A DNA stretch of 64,000 bases, taken from contig NZ_JAPNUE010000001.1 of NCBI RefSeq assembly GCF_026626305.1, forward strand, positions 992,001 through 1,056,000, written 5' to 3'. Positions 9,412 through 18,290 of this stretch are shown piece by piece. The notes under the pieces were generated by a model. The model was not told the DNA's origin. It saw nothing but the letters and a program-made list of their open reading frames with translations, and did not search any database. The position numbers and the translations under genes are program-made. How positions within the stretch are numbered: the first letter of the stretch is position 1; every line of letters starts with the position of its first letter. Origin of the DNA: Frigidibacter sp. RF13. GTDB lineage: Bacteria; Pseudomonadota; Alphaproteobacteria; Rhodobacterales; Rhodobacteraceae.

Positions 9412-9897
9412 ATGCCCTTCGAAGCCCCGGCCGGTACGATGATCGGCCATGTCCATCTGAAAGTCGCGGACCTTGACCGCGCCATCGGCTTTTACCGCGA
9501 TGTGCTCGGGCTTCAGGTCATGCAGCGTTACGGCACGCAGGCTGCTTTCCTGTCGGCGGGCGGCTATCACCACCATATCGGCCTGAATACCTGGGAATCA
9601 AAGGGCGGCGAGGCCCCTGCCCCGGGCACGACCGGTCTTTACCATACCGCAATCCTCTATCCGTCGCGTCAGGCCTTGGCGCAGGCGCTGAAATCTGTGG
9701 TCGAGGCGGGCTGGCCGCTCGATGGCGCCTCCGACCATGGCGTGAGCGAGGCGATCTATCTGCGCGACCCCGACGGCAATGGCGTGGAGATTTACCGCGA
9801 CCGGCCCGAGGGCGAGTGGCCGCGCGACGCCGACGGCAATCTGAAGATGGTGTCCGAGCGGCTCGATCTGCGCGCCCTTCTGGCGGAAGCGGCCTGA
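9412..9897 (+). CDS. VOC-superfamily (glyoxalase / extradiol dioxygenase-like) protein
   Basis: 161-residue protein with two beta-alpha-beta-beta-beta modules of the vicinal oxygen chelate superfamily. The N-terminal module shows IGHVHLKVADLDRAIGFYRD and VLGLQVMQRYG; the following SAGGYHHHIGLNTW and the C-terminal YLRDPDGNGVEIYRDRPEGEW supply the His and Glu residues expected as metal ligands. The arrangement is most like small CatE-type ring-cleavage dioxygenase homologues, but the substrate cannot be read from sequence. It begins 94 bases after trpS and is separated from the RTX gene by 83 bases, so it may be monocistronic. Confidence 0.85.
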   Translation: MPFEAPAGTMIGHVHLKVADLDRAIGFYRDVLGLQVMQRYGTQAAFLSAGGYHHHIGLNTWESKGGEAPAPGTTGLYHTAILYPSRQALAQALKSVVEAGWPLDGASDHGVSEAIYLRDPDGNGVEIYRDRPEGEWPRDADGNLKMVSERLDLRALLAEAA

Positions 9898-9980
9898 GCC
9901 GCCCCGCGCCTGACGTCGGTCAGCATGGATTAACCTTTCCGCCCTAGCCTGCCAGCAGGTGGGACAGGAGCGGACAACGC

Positions 9981-12900
9981 ATGGTCGGCTACAGCTTCGC
10001 AGGCCTTCTTGGCACCGGAAATCCGAGCTTCTCCTCCAACGTCTTCGATCTCGACATCGTCTGGATCAACGGCCAGCCGAGGCTCGTCACCACCGCGCTG
10101 CCCGGACCCGGGGCGGGTTATGCGCTTTACGATATCTCGGGTTCTGGCACAGGCACGCTGGTCGCGCTTCAGGGCTATTCGGCGCCGATCCGTCATGGCA
10201 CGCGGCCGGAGGTCCTGATCCTGCCCGATCTGGCCGGATCCGGCGCGCAACTGATCGCCGCGGGTCTCACGCCCTCGGGCTGGGCGAGTTATGACCTGAC
10301 GGCAGGTGGTTTCGGCGCGAGCCTGAACCATCCGCTCAGCTTCGATCCGACGGCGGTGGCGGGTTATGCGGCGGGTGGCCACACTTACGTCTACCTCGCC
10401 CCGGAAGGATCGGACCGACCCCTCGCCTTCGACCTGTCCGACAGCGGCACAATGACGCCGGTCGCGCCCCCGGCAAGCCTAACCATCGGTGCCAATATCG
10501 ACTGTCTCGCCGTGGCGACGACCGGCCACGGCGACTATTTGCTTGCGGCTTCCGCCGCCGGCAACGTGCTGACTGCCTATGCGATCAGCGCGAATGGCGC
10601 GATCACCCAGACGAGCCAGATATCGGTCGATTTCGGCATCGGTTTTTCGAAACCGACCGAGGTGGCGAGTGTCACGCTGCACGGCATGACCTTCGCTGTC
10701 GCCGCCGCGTCCGAAAGCTCCTCTCTCTCGACCTTCCACCTGCTTCCCGGCGGGCTTCTCTACGAGGCCGACCATGTGGTCGACAATCTCTATACGAGGT
10801 TCGCGGGTGCGACGGCGCTCACGACGCTGGAGGTTGCAGGGCGCGCCTTCATCTTTGCGGGCGGATCGGATGACGGGATCGAGGTGATGACCATGCTGCC
10901 CGACGGGCGGCTCGTCTCGCTGATGACAATCACCGACACTGGGGCAACATCACTTGCCGACGTGACTGCGTTGAGCGCGGCGGTGATCGGCGGGCAGATC
11001 AAGCTTTTCGCCGCCAGCGCGACGGAGGGCGGCATCAGCCTGATCGACCTTGCGCTCGGGCCGCTTGGCATTTCGCTTTACAAGGATGCGGGCGTGCAGG
11101 CTGGCACGGGCGCGAACGACCTTCTGTTCGCAGGCTCTGCCACCACCGCGATCTATGGCGGCGGTGGCGACGATCTGATTGTCGGAGGGGGCGCGGGCGG
11201 CGGCGCAGCGCTCTACGGCGGAGCGGGCAGCGATACCTTCATCCTGTCGCCCAGCGCTGCACAGATTGTCGTCGGCGACTTTCAGGCAGGCGTCGACAAG
11301 CTCGATCTGACAAGCTTTCCGATGCTGCGCTCGACCGATCAGCTGACGATGCTGCAGACCGCGACAGGTGCCATGATCTCGTTTGGGACCACCACCATTT
11401 GGGTCGAGAGCTTTGACGGAAATCCCATCCCGTTTACGGCCTTCGGACAGGTCCAGATGCTGAAGCTCACGCATTTCGCGCCGGTCAACTCCACAGAGAT
11501 CATGATTGGCACTAACGGCGCCGACTGGATGCAGGCTGCTGCCGCGCCGACCAGCCTCATCGGGCTCGACGGCGATGACACGCTGGCCGGCGACGACGGG
11601 CAGGACATGCTCGACGGGGGTAACGGCGCGGACTTTCTGACCGGCGGCAACGGCAACGACCGGCTCTTTGGAAAGCTGGGCAACGATCAGCTCAATGGCG
11701 ATGCTGGCGACGATTCACTGGACGGTGGCGACGGGCATGACTCGCTGGAAGGCGGCGCGGGAAACGACACCTGCTACGGCGGCATCGGATATGACATTTT
11801 CCTCGCTGGCGACGGCGATGACATCTGCTTCGGCGACTGCGGATGGGACAGCCTTTGGGGCGGGATCGGGTCAGACACTTTTGCGGGTGGACTGGGCAAC
11901 GATCTGCTGATGGGGGAATACGGCGACGATGATCTGTCGGGTGACGAGGGCGAAGACGAGCTGCGCGGCGGCCCGGGCAACGATTGGCTGCGCGGTGGCG
12001 ATGGACACGACTTTCTGTCGGGCGGCTATGGTCTCGACACGCTTGTCGGCGGCGAGGGGAGCGATGGGCTCTGGGCAGGGCCCGACGCCGATTCTCTCTA
12101 TGGCGGCGGTGGCGACGACAGGTTGGAAGGACAGTCCGGCGACGACCTCATGGACGGCGGGGACGGGAACGACACGCTCTCGCTCGGCCAAGGGAATGAC
12201 ACTGCCTTCGGGGGCACAGGCGACGACCTCATATATGATGCGGGCGGTGACAGCCTGATCCTGTGCGGTTTCGGTAGCGATCTGGTGTTTTCCGACGACG
12301 GCGACGACACGATTGACGGCCAGGAAGGCGCCGACACGCTCTATGGCGGCGCGGGAAATGATCATCTGAAGGGTGGAGACGGCGCAGATTGGCTGACCGG
12401 TGACAGCGGCGACGATCGTCTGGAGGGCGGCAATGCCGACGACATACTTCAGGGCAATCTCGGCAACGATCGGCTCTACGGCGAGGATGGGAACGATTGC
12501 CTGTCGGCGGGTGAGGGCAATGATTCTCTCTACGGCGGCGATGGCAATGACAGCCTATTCGGCCGCACGGGCGACAACTACTTCGATGGTGGCATTGGCC
12601 TCGACACGATCGTGATGGAGGGCGGCAACGACACGGCCTACGGCGGAGATGATGCGGACTGGATCAGGGTGGTCGGGGGACCAGGGCTGATCTACGGCGG
12701 AAAGGGGAGCGACGACATCGTTGGCGGTAGTGCGGCCGACACAATGTACGGCGGTTGGGGCGATGACAGCATCTACGGTGGCGATGGTACGGATGTGATC
12801 GATGCCGGCGGCAACGATGATTTCGTCAGCGGCAACACCGGCAATGATACGATCCTCGGCGGCAACGGCAAGGACACGGTTTATGGCGGCCAGGATGACG

Positions 12901-13286
12901 ACCTTATCGACGGCGGCGACGACAATGACAGCCTCTCGGGCGACAAGGGTGACGATATTCTGATCGCGGGCGAAGGCCGCGACCGGCTGAGCGGAGGCGA
13001 AGGGGCCGACATATTCCGCTTCCTCGCCCCGAGCGAAATGGGGTTTGGCAGCGGATCTGACACGATCGATGATTTCACCAACGGGCTCGACCGGCTGGAT
13101 TTTTCCGGCCTCGGCCTGCATTTCGCCGGCACCGCCTTCACCGGCGCCGCGAACCAACTGATCTACACCGTCTCCGGCGGCAGCGCGACGGTCTGGCTCG
13201 ATGTCAATGGCGACGGCGGCGCCGATTTCTCGCTGCTTCTTACCGGCGTCTCTTGGCTCTCGGCAAGCGACTTCACCCTCGTCTGA
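9981..13286 (+). CDS. Large RTX (haemolysin-type calcium-binding repeat) protein
   Basis: 1101-residue acidic protein without an N-terminal signal peptide, as expected for a type I secretion substrate. Residues 1 to about 360 form repeated beta-rich segments resembling a propeller (for example GATALTTLEVAGRAFIFAGG). A first RTX block occurs near 370-420 (IYGGGGDDLIVGG), then a beta segment, and from about 510 to 1010 there are dozens of GGxGxDxLx nonapeptides that bind calcium as a parallel beta-roll. The C-terminus (DIFRFLAPSEMG, TIDDFTNGLDRLDF, SWLSASDFTLV) resembles the serralysin-type C-terminal secretion domain. No HlyB/HlyD/TolC-type exporter genes are in the window. Adhesin, surface-layer or enzyme roles are all possible. 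Confidence 0.9.
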   Translation: MVGYSFAGLLGTGNPSFSSNVFDLDIVWINGQPRLVTTALPGPGAGYALYDISGSGTGTLVALQGYSAPIRHGTRPEVLILPDLAGSGAQLIAAGLTPSGWASYDLTAGGFGASLNHPLSFDPTAVAGYAAGGHTYVYLAPEGSDRPLAFDLSDSGTMTPVAPPASLTIGANIDCLAVATTGHGDYLLAASAAGNVLTAYAISANGAITQTSQISVDFGIGFSKPTEVASVTLHGMTFAVAAASESSSLSTFHLLPGGLLYEADHVVDNLYTRFAGATALTTLEVAGRAFIFAGGSDDGIEVMTMLPDGRLVSLMTITDTGATSLADVTALSAAVIGGQIKLFAASATEGGISLIDLALGPLGISLYKDAGVQAGTGANDLLFAGSATTAIYGGGGDDLIVGGGAGGGAALYGGAGSDTFILSPSAAQIVVGDFQAGVDKLDLTSFPMLRSTDQLTMLQTATGAMISFGTTTIWVESFDGNPIPFTAFGQVQMLKLTHFAPVNSTEIMIGTNGADWMQAAAAPTSLIGLDGDDTLAGDDGQDMLDGGNGADFLTGGNGNDRLFGKLGNDQLNGDAGDDSLDGGDGHDSLEGGAGNDTCYGGIGYDIFLAGDGDDICFGDCGWDSLWGGIGSDTFAGGLGNDLLMGEYGDDDLSGDEGEDELRGGPGNDWLRGGDGHDFLSGGYGLDTLVGGEGSDGLWAGPDADSLYGGGGDDRLEGQSGDDLMDGGDGNDTLSLGQGNDTAFGGTGDDLIYDAGGDSLILCGFGSDLVFSDDGDDTIDGQEGADTLYGGAGNDHLKGGDGADWLTGDSGDDRLEGGNADDILQGNLGNDRLYGEDGNDCLSAGEGNDSLYGGDGNDSLFGRTGDNYFDGGIGLDTIVMEGGNDTAYGGDDADWIRVVGGPGLIYGGKGSDDIVGGSAADTMYGGWGDDSIYGGDGTDVIDAGGNDDFVSGNTGNDTILGGNGKDTVYGGQDDDLIDGGDDNDSLSGDKGDDILIAGEGRDRLSGGEGADIFRFLAPSEMGFGSGSDTIDDFTNGLDRLDFSGLGLHFAGTAFTGAANQLIYTVSGGSATVWLDVNGDGGADFSLLLTGVSWLSASDFTLV

Positions 13287-13353
13287 CCTGCGATCGCGCG
13301 ATTGCCTTCGGGCCGCTGCCGCGACATGATGGCCGGGCCTCAAGGGGATCCGA

Positions 13354-13809
13354 ATGCGCAAGTTTCTCGTCGTCCTGGACGATACACGCGAATGCCTGAA
13401 CGCGATGCGCTTCGCCGCGCTGCGTGCCGCCCATACCGGCGGGGGCGTGACGATCCTGTCGATCGTCCAGCCCGACGACGCGCCCCACTTCATGGGGGTC
13501 GCCGACCTGATGCGCCAGGAGGCGCGCGAGCGGATCGAGGCCCATTTCGAGGTTTTCGCCAAATGGATGCGAGACCGGCAGGGGATCGACCCGGAACTGG
13601 TGATCCGCGAGGGCGAACCGGTGGCGGAGATCCTCGGGCTGATCCGAGAGGATGTCGAGATCGGTGTCCTGGTCCTTGGTGCCGGGACCGACAAGGCAGG
13701 CCCCGGCCCGCTCGTCACGCAACTGTCGCGATCCTCGGGCAGCCTGCCGATTCCCATCACCATCGTGCCTGGCGACATGTCGAAGGAAAGACTGGAGAGC
13801 ATTACCTAG
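13354..13809 (+). CDS. Universal stress protein (UspA) family protein
   Basis: 151-residue single-domain Usp-fold protein. It begins MRKFLVVLDDTRECLNAMRFA, the usual first strand and helix, then shows GGVTILSIVQPDD and a C-terminal half with IGVLVLGAGTDKAGPGPLVTQL, resembling the G-2x-G-9x-G ATP-binding loop region. The final strand is PIPITIVPGD. The family has stress-related, often ATP- or AMP-binding roles. It lies 67 bases after the RTX gene and 103 bases before the Nfu gene, all in the same direction. The specific function is not known. Confidence 0.86.
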   Translation: MRKFLVVLDDTRECLNAMRFAALRAAHTGGGVTILSIVQPDDAPHFMGVADLMRQEARERIEAHFEVFAKWMRDRQGIDPELVIREGEPVAEILGLIREDVEIGVLVLGAGTDKAGPGPLVTQLSRSSGSLPIPITIVPGDMSKERLESIT

Positions 13810-13912
13810 TAGGCCTGCGCCAAGGTTTTGACGCAGCTTTAGAATCGTTCCAATCCTTGACTTCGCCCGAACCGAGGCGCATATCCGACTGGAATAGTAG
13901 GAAAGCTCCGCC

Positions 13913-14476
13913 ATGTTCATCCAGACCGAATCCACCCCGAACCCCGCGACGCTGAAATTCCTGCCCGGCCAGACGGTGCTTGAGGTCGGCACCGCCGATT
14001 TCCCCTCCGCCGAGGTGGCCGGAAAATCCCCGCTCGCCCGCCGCATCTTCGCGGTCGAAGGCGTGGGTGGCGTGTTCCTTGGGTCGGACTTCGTAACGGT
14101 GACCAAGGCCGATGCGGTGGACTGGACCCATATCAAGCCTGCGATCCTCGGCGCGATCATGGAACATTTCCAGTCGGGCGCCCCGGTGATGGAGGGCGAG
14201 GCGACGCCGGGCGGCGGCCATGCGCGCCATGAGGGGCCGGACGGCGAGATCGTGAAGCAGATCAAGGAGCTGCTTGATACGCGCGTCCGCCCGGCCGTGG
14301 CGCAGGACGGCGGCGACATCACCTTCCACGGCTTCGATCGCGGCGTCGTCTATCTGCATATGCAGGGATCCTGCGCGGGCTGCCCCTCTTCGACTCTGAC
14401 CTTGAAGATGGGGATCGAGAACCTTCTGCGCCACTATATCCCGGAAGTGACCGAGGTCCGGCCCGTTGCCGCCTGA
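13913..14476 (+). CDS. Nfu-type iron-sulfur cluster scaffold / carrier protein
   Basis: 187-residue protein with the two-domain layout of eukaryote-like and alphaproteobacterial Nfu. The N-terminal Nfu domain is at residues 1-90 (MFIQTESTPNPATLKFLPGQ, then RRIFAVEGVGGVFLGSDFVT). The C-terminal NifU-like domain is at about 110-185, with the CxxC cluster ligands in GSCAGCPSSTLTLK (Cys154, Cys157). It binds and passes on a [4Fe-4S] cluster. Its end overlaps the proposed TTG start of tsaB by 11 bases, so the genes are probably co-translated. Confidence 0.94.
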   Translation: MFIQTESTPNPATLKFLPGQTVLEVGTADFPSAEVAGKSPLARRIFAVEGVGGVFLGSDFVTVTKADAVDWTHIKPAILGAIMEHFQSGAPVMEGEATPGGGHARHEGPDGEIVKQIKELLDTRVRPAVAQDGGDITFHGFDRGVVYLHMQGSCAGCPSSTLTLKMGIENLLRHYIPEVTEVRPVAA

Positions 14477-15122
14477 GGCGCTGATCCTTGCCTTCGACAC
14501 GTCGGCCGCGCATTGCGCGGCCGCGCTCGTCTTGGGCGACAAGATCCTGTCCGAGCGGACCGAGCCCATGGCCACCGGGCAGGCGGAACGGCTGTTCCCG
14601 ATGCTGGAAGAGATGCTTGATGGCGCCGGTTGCCGCTGGGCGGACCTGACGGCGATCGGGGTCGGCATCGGCCCGGGCAATTTCACAGGCGTGCGGCTTT
14701 CGGTCTCGGCGGCGCGCGGGCTATCGCTGTCGCTCGGCGTTCCGACCGTCGGCGTGTCGAGCCTCGAGGCACTTGTCCATGGAGTCGACGAACCCTGCAT
14801 CGCCAGCCTCGATGCACGGCAGGGCAGGCTGTATGTTCAGCTGTTCTGCCCGGCACATGTCGCCGCGCCGGTACTGTGCGACCTGGACACGTTGCCGGAT
14901 ATGCCGGCCGCTATCCGGCCCGTTTGCATCGGTTATCAGGCCGAGGAGATCGCGGCGCGCGTCGGTGGCCGCCCTCAGGCGCACGGTCACAATCTGCCCG
15001 TTGCCATCGCGCGGTTGGCGGCAGCCAGATACATGGTCACGGTAAGCGCCCCCGCCCCCCTCTACCTGCGCCCCGCCGATGCCGCGCCATCGCGTCAGGC
15101 GCCGCCGGTGATGCTGCCGTGA
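14466..15122 (+). CDS. tsaB: tRNA threonylcarbamoyladenosine biosynthesis protein TsaB
   Basis: Partner of TsaD and TsaE in making t6A37 on ANN-decoding tRNAs. The 218-residue product begins at a TTG codon (MPPEALILAFDTSAAHCAAA); no ATG is available before the conserved ILAFDTS strand, so the TTG is preferred. Other TsaB marks are ERLFPMLEEML, the GVGIGPGNFTGVRLSVSAARG stretch and GVSSLEALV. The stop TGA overlaps the GTG start of rimI (GTGA). The tsaB-rimI pair is conserved in many bacteria. Confidence 0.92.
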   Translation: MPPEALILAFDTSAAHCAAALVLGDKILSERTEPMATGQAERLFPMLEEMLDGAGCRWADLTAIGVGIGPGNFTGVRLSVSAARGLSLSLGVPTVGVSSLEALVHGVDEPCIASLDARQGRLYVQLFCPAHVAAPVLCDLDTLPDMPAAIRPVCIGYQAEEIAARVGGRPQAHGHNLPVAIARLAAARYMVTVSAPAPLYLRPADAAPSRQAPPVMLP

Positions 15123-15547
15123 GGCCTTCGGCCGAAGCGCTTGCCGCGCTCCATGCGGCGGCCTTCACCTTCCCGCGCCCATGGTCGGCGGCCGAGATCG
15201 CGCAGCTTCTCGACGATCCGCTCTGTTTCCTCAGCCACCGCGCGGACGGTTTCGCGCTTGGCCGCGCCGTCGCGGGCGAGGCGGAACTTCTGACCATCGC
15301 CGTTCATCCGGACGCACAGGGGCGAGGTGTCGGCGGGGCGCTGCTTGCCGAGCTGATCGGCCATGCCCGTAGCCGGGCGGCCGAGCGCATGTTCCTCGAG
15401 GTTGCGGCGGGCAATGAGTCGGCCATCCGGCTTTACCTGGCGGCAGGTTTCACCCGGATCGGAGTACGTCGGGGTTATTTTGCCGACGAAGCCACCCGGA
15501 TAGATGCCTTGGTCATGGCGCGTGACCTTGGGGCAGCCGCTCCTTAG
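15119..15547 (+). CDS. rimI: Ribosomal-protein-alanine N-acetyltransferase RimI
   Basis: GNAT-family acetyltransferase, expected to acetylate the N-terminal alanine of ribosomal protein S18. From the GTG at 15119, overlapping the tsaB stop, it has 142 residues, the normal length. The N-terminal part AALHAAAFTFPRPWSAAEIAQ is typical. The acetyl-CoA-binding motif A appears as LLTIAVHPDAQGRGVGGALL, followed by MFLEVAAGNESAIRLY and GFTRIGVRRGYF. The longer open frame upstream lies inside tsaB and is not used. Confidence 0.9.
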   Translation: MRPSAEALAALHAAAFTFPRPWSAAEIAQLLDDPLCFLSHRADGFALGRAVAGEAELLTIAVHPDAQGRGVGGALLAELIGHARSRAAERMFLEVAAGNESAIRLYLAAGFTRIGVRRGYFADEATRIDALVMARDLGAAAP

Positions 15548-15568
15548 GCGCTTGATAGCGCTCACAAA

Positions 15569-15586
15569 TTTGACCTTATGGTCAAA
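15569..15586. promoter_or_regulatory. RutR-like palindromic operator
   Basis: Perfect 7-bp inverted repeat TTTGACC-TTAT-GGTCAAA, 134 bases before the ATG of the BMP-type receptor gene. The half-sites and 4-base spacer match the E. coli RutR consensus TTGACC-ANNT-GGTCAA except for the inner bases. RutR is a TetR-family regulator responding to pyrimidines, so control of a nucleobase or nucleoside importer is a reasonable inference. No tetR gene is in the window. Confidence 0.65.
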
Positions 15587-15613
15587 ATTCATTGTCAAGC
15601 CCCGAGAATCCTG

Positions 15614-15642
15614 TTGACCGCCCCATAGCCTTCGGCGCTAAT
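15614..15642 (+). promoter_or_regulatory. Candidate sigma-70 promoter of the nucleoside ABC importer
   Basis: TTGACC at 15614-15619 and GCTAAT at 15637-15642 with a 17-base spacer fit a housekeeping promoter. A start near 15649 would leave a leader of about 70 bases before the ATG at 15721. The RutR-like palindrome would lie upstream of the -35 element, so it could activate, or repress by looping. This is read by eye only. Confidence 0.4.
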
Positions 15643-15720
15643 CAGACCGATCCGACAGAGATCGCCCTGCCCCGGCGGGGCCGTCCGCAATTGGACAGAC
15701 GTTCATTCAGGGAGCCAGAC

Positions 15721-16716
15721 ATGAGCCTCATGCATAAATTTCTAGGCGCAGCTGCCACGCTTGCACTGACCGCGGGCGTTGCCGCAGCCGATCCGGCGAT
15801 CATCTTCGATCTGGGCGGCAAGTTCGACAAATCGTTCAACGAAGCCGCCTTCAACGGCGCGCAGCGCTGGGCCGCGGAAACCGGCGGCACGTTCAAGGAA
15901 CTCGAAATGCAGTCGGAAGCCCAGCGCGAACAGGCGCTGCGTCGCCTGGCCGAAGCGGGCGCCAACCCCGTCGTGATGACCGGCTTTGCTTTTGCCGACG
16001 TCCTGTCGAAGGTCGCGCCCGATTTCCCCGACACCAAATTCGCAATCGTCGACGTCGATTGGCTGGACCTGCCCAACGTTCAGCAGGTTTCCTTCGCCGA
16101 GCATGAGGGCAGCTATCTGGTCGGGATGATGGCGGCGATGGCGTCCAAATCCGGTACCGTGGGCTTCATCGGCGGTATGGATGTGCCGCTGATCAGCAAA
16201 TTTGCCTGCGGCTATGTCCAGGGCGTGAAGGCGGCAAACCCGGACGCCAAGGTCATCCAGAACATGACCGGCACAACGCCGGCTGCCTGGAACGACCCGG
16301 TCAAGGGCGCCGAACTCGCCAAGGCGCAAAAGTCGCAAGGCGCCGACGTGATCTATGCCGCCGCCGGCGGCACCGGTATCGGCGTTCTGCAGGCTGCCGC
16401 TGACGAAGGCATCCTGTCGATCGGCGTCGACAGCAACCAGAACCACCTGCACCCGGGCCAGGTCCTCACCTCGATGCTGAAGCGCGTCGACAATGCGGTC
16501 TATGACGCGTTCAAGGCTGGAACCGATCTTGAAACCGGCACGATCCGGGTCATGAACCTTGCATCCGAAGGCGTTGGCTATGCGCTGGATGACAACAATG
16601 CTGCGCTGGTCACCGATGAGATGAAGGCTGCCGTCGATGCCGCGGCCGAGAAGATCAAGTCGGGCGAAATCCAGGTGCATGACTTTACGACCGACAGCAC
16701 CTGCCCGGTTCAGTGA
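15721..16716 (+). CDS. BMP-family ABC transporter substrate-binding protein (purine nucleoside type)
   Basis: 331-residue periplasmic receptor of the BmpA/Med/PnrA family, which binds nucleosides. The start at ATG 15721 gives a clean Sec signal peptide (MSLMHKFLGAAATLALTAGV, cleavage after AAA) and mature DPAIIFDLGGKFDKSFNEAA, the family's first strand with the DKSFN motif. Other marks are GFAFADVLSKVAPDFPDTKF, VSFAEHEGSYLVGMMAA and GVDSNQNHLHPG. It leads a four-gene importer with an ATPase and two permeases and lies behind a RutR-like operator. Substrate class (purine or pyrimidine nucleoside or base) is inferred from the family and operator. Confidence 0.92.
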   Translation: MSLMHKFLGAAATLALTAGVAAADPAIIFDLGGKFDKSFNEAAFNGAQRWAAETGGTFKELEMQSEAQREQALRRLAEAGANPVVMTGFAFADVLSKVAPDFPDTKFAIVDVDWLDLPNVQQVSFAEHEGSYLVGMMAAMASKSGTVGFIGGMDVPLISKFACGYVQGVKAANPDAKVIQNMTGTTPAAWNDPVKGAELAKAQKSQGADVIYAAAGGTGIGVLQAAADEGILSIGVDSNQNHLHPGQVLTSMLKRVDNAVYDAFKAGTDLETGTIRVMNLASEGVGYALDDNNAALVTDEMKAAVDAAAEKIKSGEIQVHDFTTDSTCPVQ

Positions 16717-16724
16717 GCTAGGCG

Positions 16725-18290
16725 ATGGCGGGGGGAGTTCAGGAGGGGCGGCAGGCAACTGCCGCTCCCGCGATCGAATTGCGCGGCATCTCGAAAGCCT
16801 TTGGCCCGGTTCAGGCCAACAAAGACATTTCGATCGCCGTGCCCAAAGGCACGATCCACGGGATCATCGGCGAGAACGGCGCGGGCAAGTCCACGCTGAT
16901 GTCGATCCTCTACGGCTTCTACAAGGCCGACCGGGGCGAGATTCTGATCAATGGCTCCCTCACCTCCATCCCCGACAGCCAGGCCGCGATCCGCGCGGGT
17001 ATCGGCATGGTTTTCCAGCATTTCAAGCTGGTGCAGAATTTCACCGTCCTTGAAAACGTTGTGCTGGGCGCCGAGGACGGCCCGCTTTTGAACACGTCGC
17101 TCGCCAAGGCGCGCAAGGTTCTGACCGATCTGTCGCATGAATACGAGCTTGATGTGGACCCCGATGCACTGATCGAGGATCTGTCGGTTGGCCATCAGCA
17201 GCGCGTGGAAATCCTGAAAGCGCTTTACCGGCAGGCCGATATCCTGATCCTGGACGAGCCGACGGGCGTTCTGACGCCGTCGGAGGCGGATCACCTGTTC
17301 CGCATCCTCAAGGGTTTGAAGGAGCAGGGAAAAACCATCATAGTCATCACCCACAAGCTGCGCGAGATCATCGAGAATACCGACAATGTCAGCGTCATGC
17401 GGCGCGGCACGATGGTCGGTCATGTAAAGACCGCCGAGACGAGCCCCGAGGAGCTGGCCGAACTGATGGTCGGCCGCAAGGTGCTTCTGGAGGTCGAGAA
17501 GGCACCGGCCAGCCCCGGCGATGTGGTCTTGAAGGTCGAGAACCTGCGGGTGGTCGACGAGGCCAAGGTCGAGCGGCTGAAGGGCGTGTCCTTCGAGATC
17601 CGCAAGGGCGAGATTCTTGGCATTGCCGGGGTGGCCGGCAATGGCCAGTCGGAATTACTGGCGGCGCTTGGCGGTATCCAGAAGGCTACGGGCAAGGTGA
17701 CGTTGAGCGGCGCCGAACTGCCCTTGTCCGGCCCCGGCGCCGACGGACGGACGCGGCGCGAGGTGGGGGTTGGCCATATTCCCGAAGACCGGCAGGTGCT
17801 GGGCCTGATCATGGATTTCGCCGCCTGGGAAAATGTGGCGTTCGGTTATCACCACGACCCGAAGTACCAGAAGAATTCTCTTCTGATGGACAATGAGGCG
17901 ATCCGGGCCGACACGGAAAAGAAGATGCAGACCTTCGACGTGCGGCCGCCGATCGCGAGCCTTCCGGCCAAGAGTTTCTCGGGCGGGAACCAGCAGAAGA
18001 TCGTGGTGGCGCGCGAGATCGAAAGCGACCCGGACGTGCTTCTGGTCGGGCAACCGACGCGGGGCGTCGATATTGGCGCCATCGAGTTCATCCACAAGCG
18101 GATCATCGAACTGAGGGACGCGGGCAAGGCGATCCTGCTCGTCTCGGTCGAACTGGACGAGATCATGAGCCTGTCGGACCGGATCGCGGTGATGTTCGAC
18201 GGCCATATCATGGGCGAGAAGCTGCCCGGCGAGACCGACGAGCGGGAACTCGGCCTGCTGATGGCGGGCGTCAGCGGGGAGGCAGCCTGA
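16725..18290 (+). CDS. ABC transporter ATP-binding protein, nucleoside/simple-sugar type (double ATPase)
   Basis: 521-residue fused ATPase with two nucleotide-binding domains, as in NupO/RbsA-type importers. The first domain carries Walker A GENGAGKST and the signature LSVGHQQRVEI followed by LDEPTGVLTPSEAD. The second has the degenerate Walker A GVAGNGQSE and the signature SGGNQQKIVVAREI, followed by VGQPTRGVDIGAIEFI. This asymmetry is normal for the family. It starts 8 bases after the receptor gene and ends in a one-base TGATG overlap with the first permease. Confidence 0.95.
   Translation: MAGGVQEGRQATAAPAIELRGISKAFGPVQANKDISIAVPKGTIHGIIGENGAGKSTLMSILYGFYKADRGEILINGSLTSIPDSQAAIRAGIGMVFQHFKLVQNFTVLENVVLGAEDGPLLNTSLAKARKVLTDLSHEYELDVDPDALIEDLSVGHQQRVEILKALYRQADILILDEPTGVLTPSEADHLFRILKGLKEQGKTIIVITHKLREIIENTDNVSVMRRGTMVGHVKTAETSPEELAELMVGRKVLLEVEKAPASPGDVVLKVENLRVVDEAKVERLKGVSFEIRKGEILGIAGVAGNGQSELLAALGGIQKATGKVTLSGAELPLSGPGADGRTRREVGVGHIPEDRQVLGLIMDFAAWENVAFGYHHDPKYQKNSLLMDNEAIRADTEKKMQTFDVRPPIASLPAKSFSGGNQQKIVVAREIESDPDVLLVGQPTRGVDIGAIEFIHKRIIELRDAGKAILLVSVELDEIMSLSDRIAVMFDGHIMGEKLPGETDERELGLLMAGVSGEAA

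Noticed and set aside
11570..13060. Tandem short repeats that could look like a CRISPR or satellite array
   Set aside because: They are codons of RTX nonapeptides in one open frame with variable bases; no constant repeat and spacer structure.
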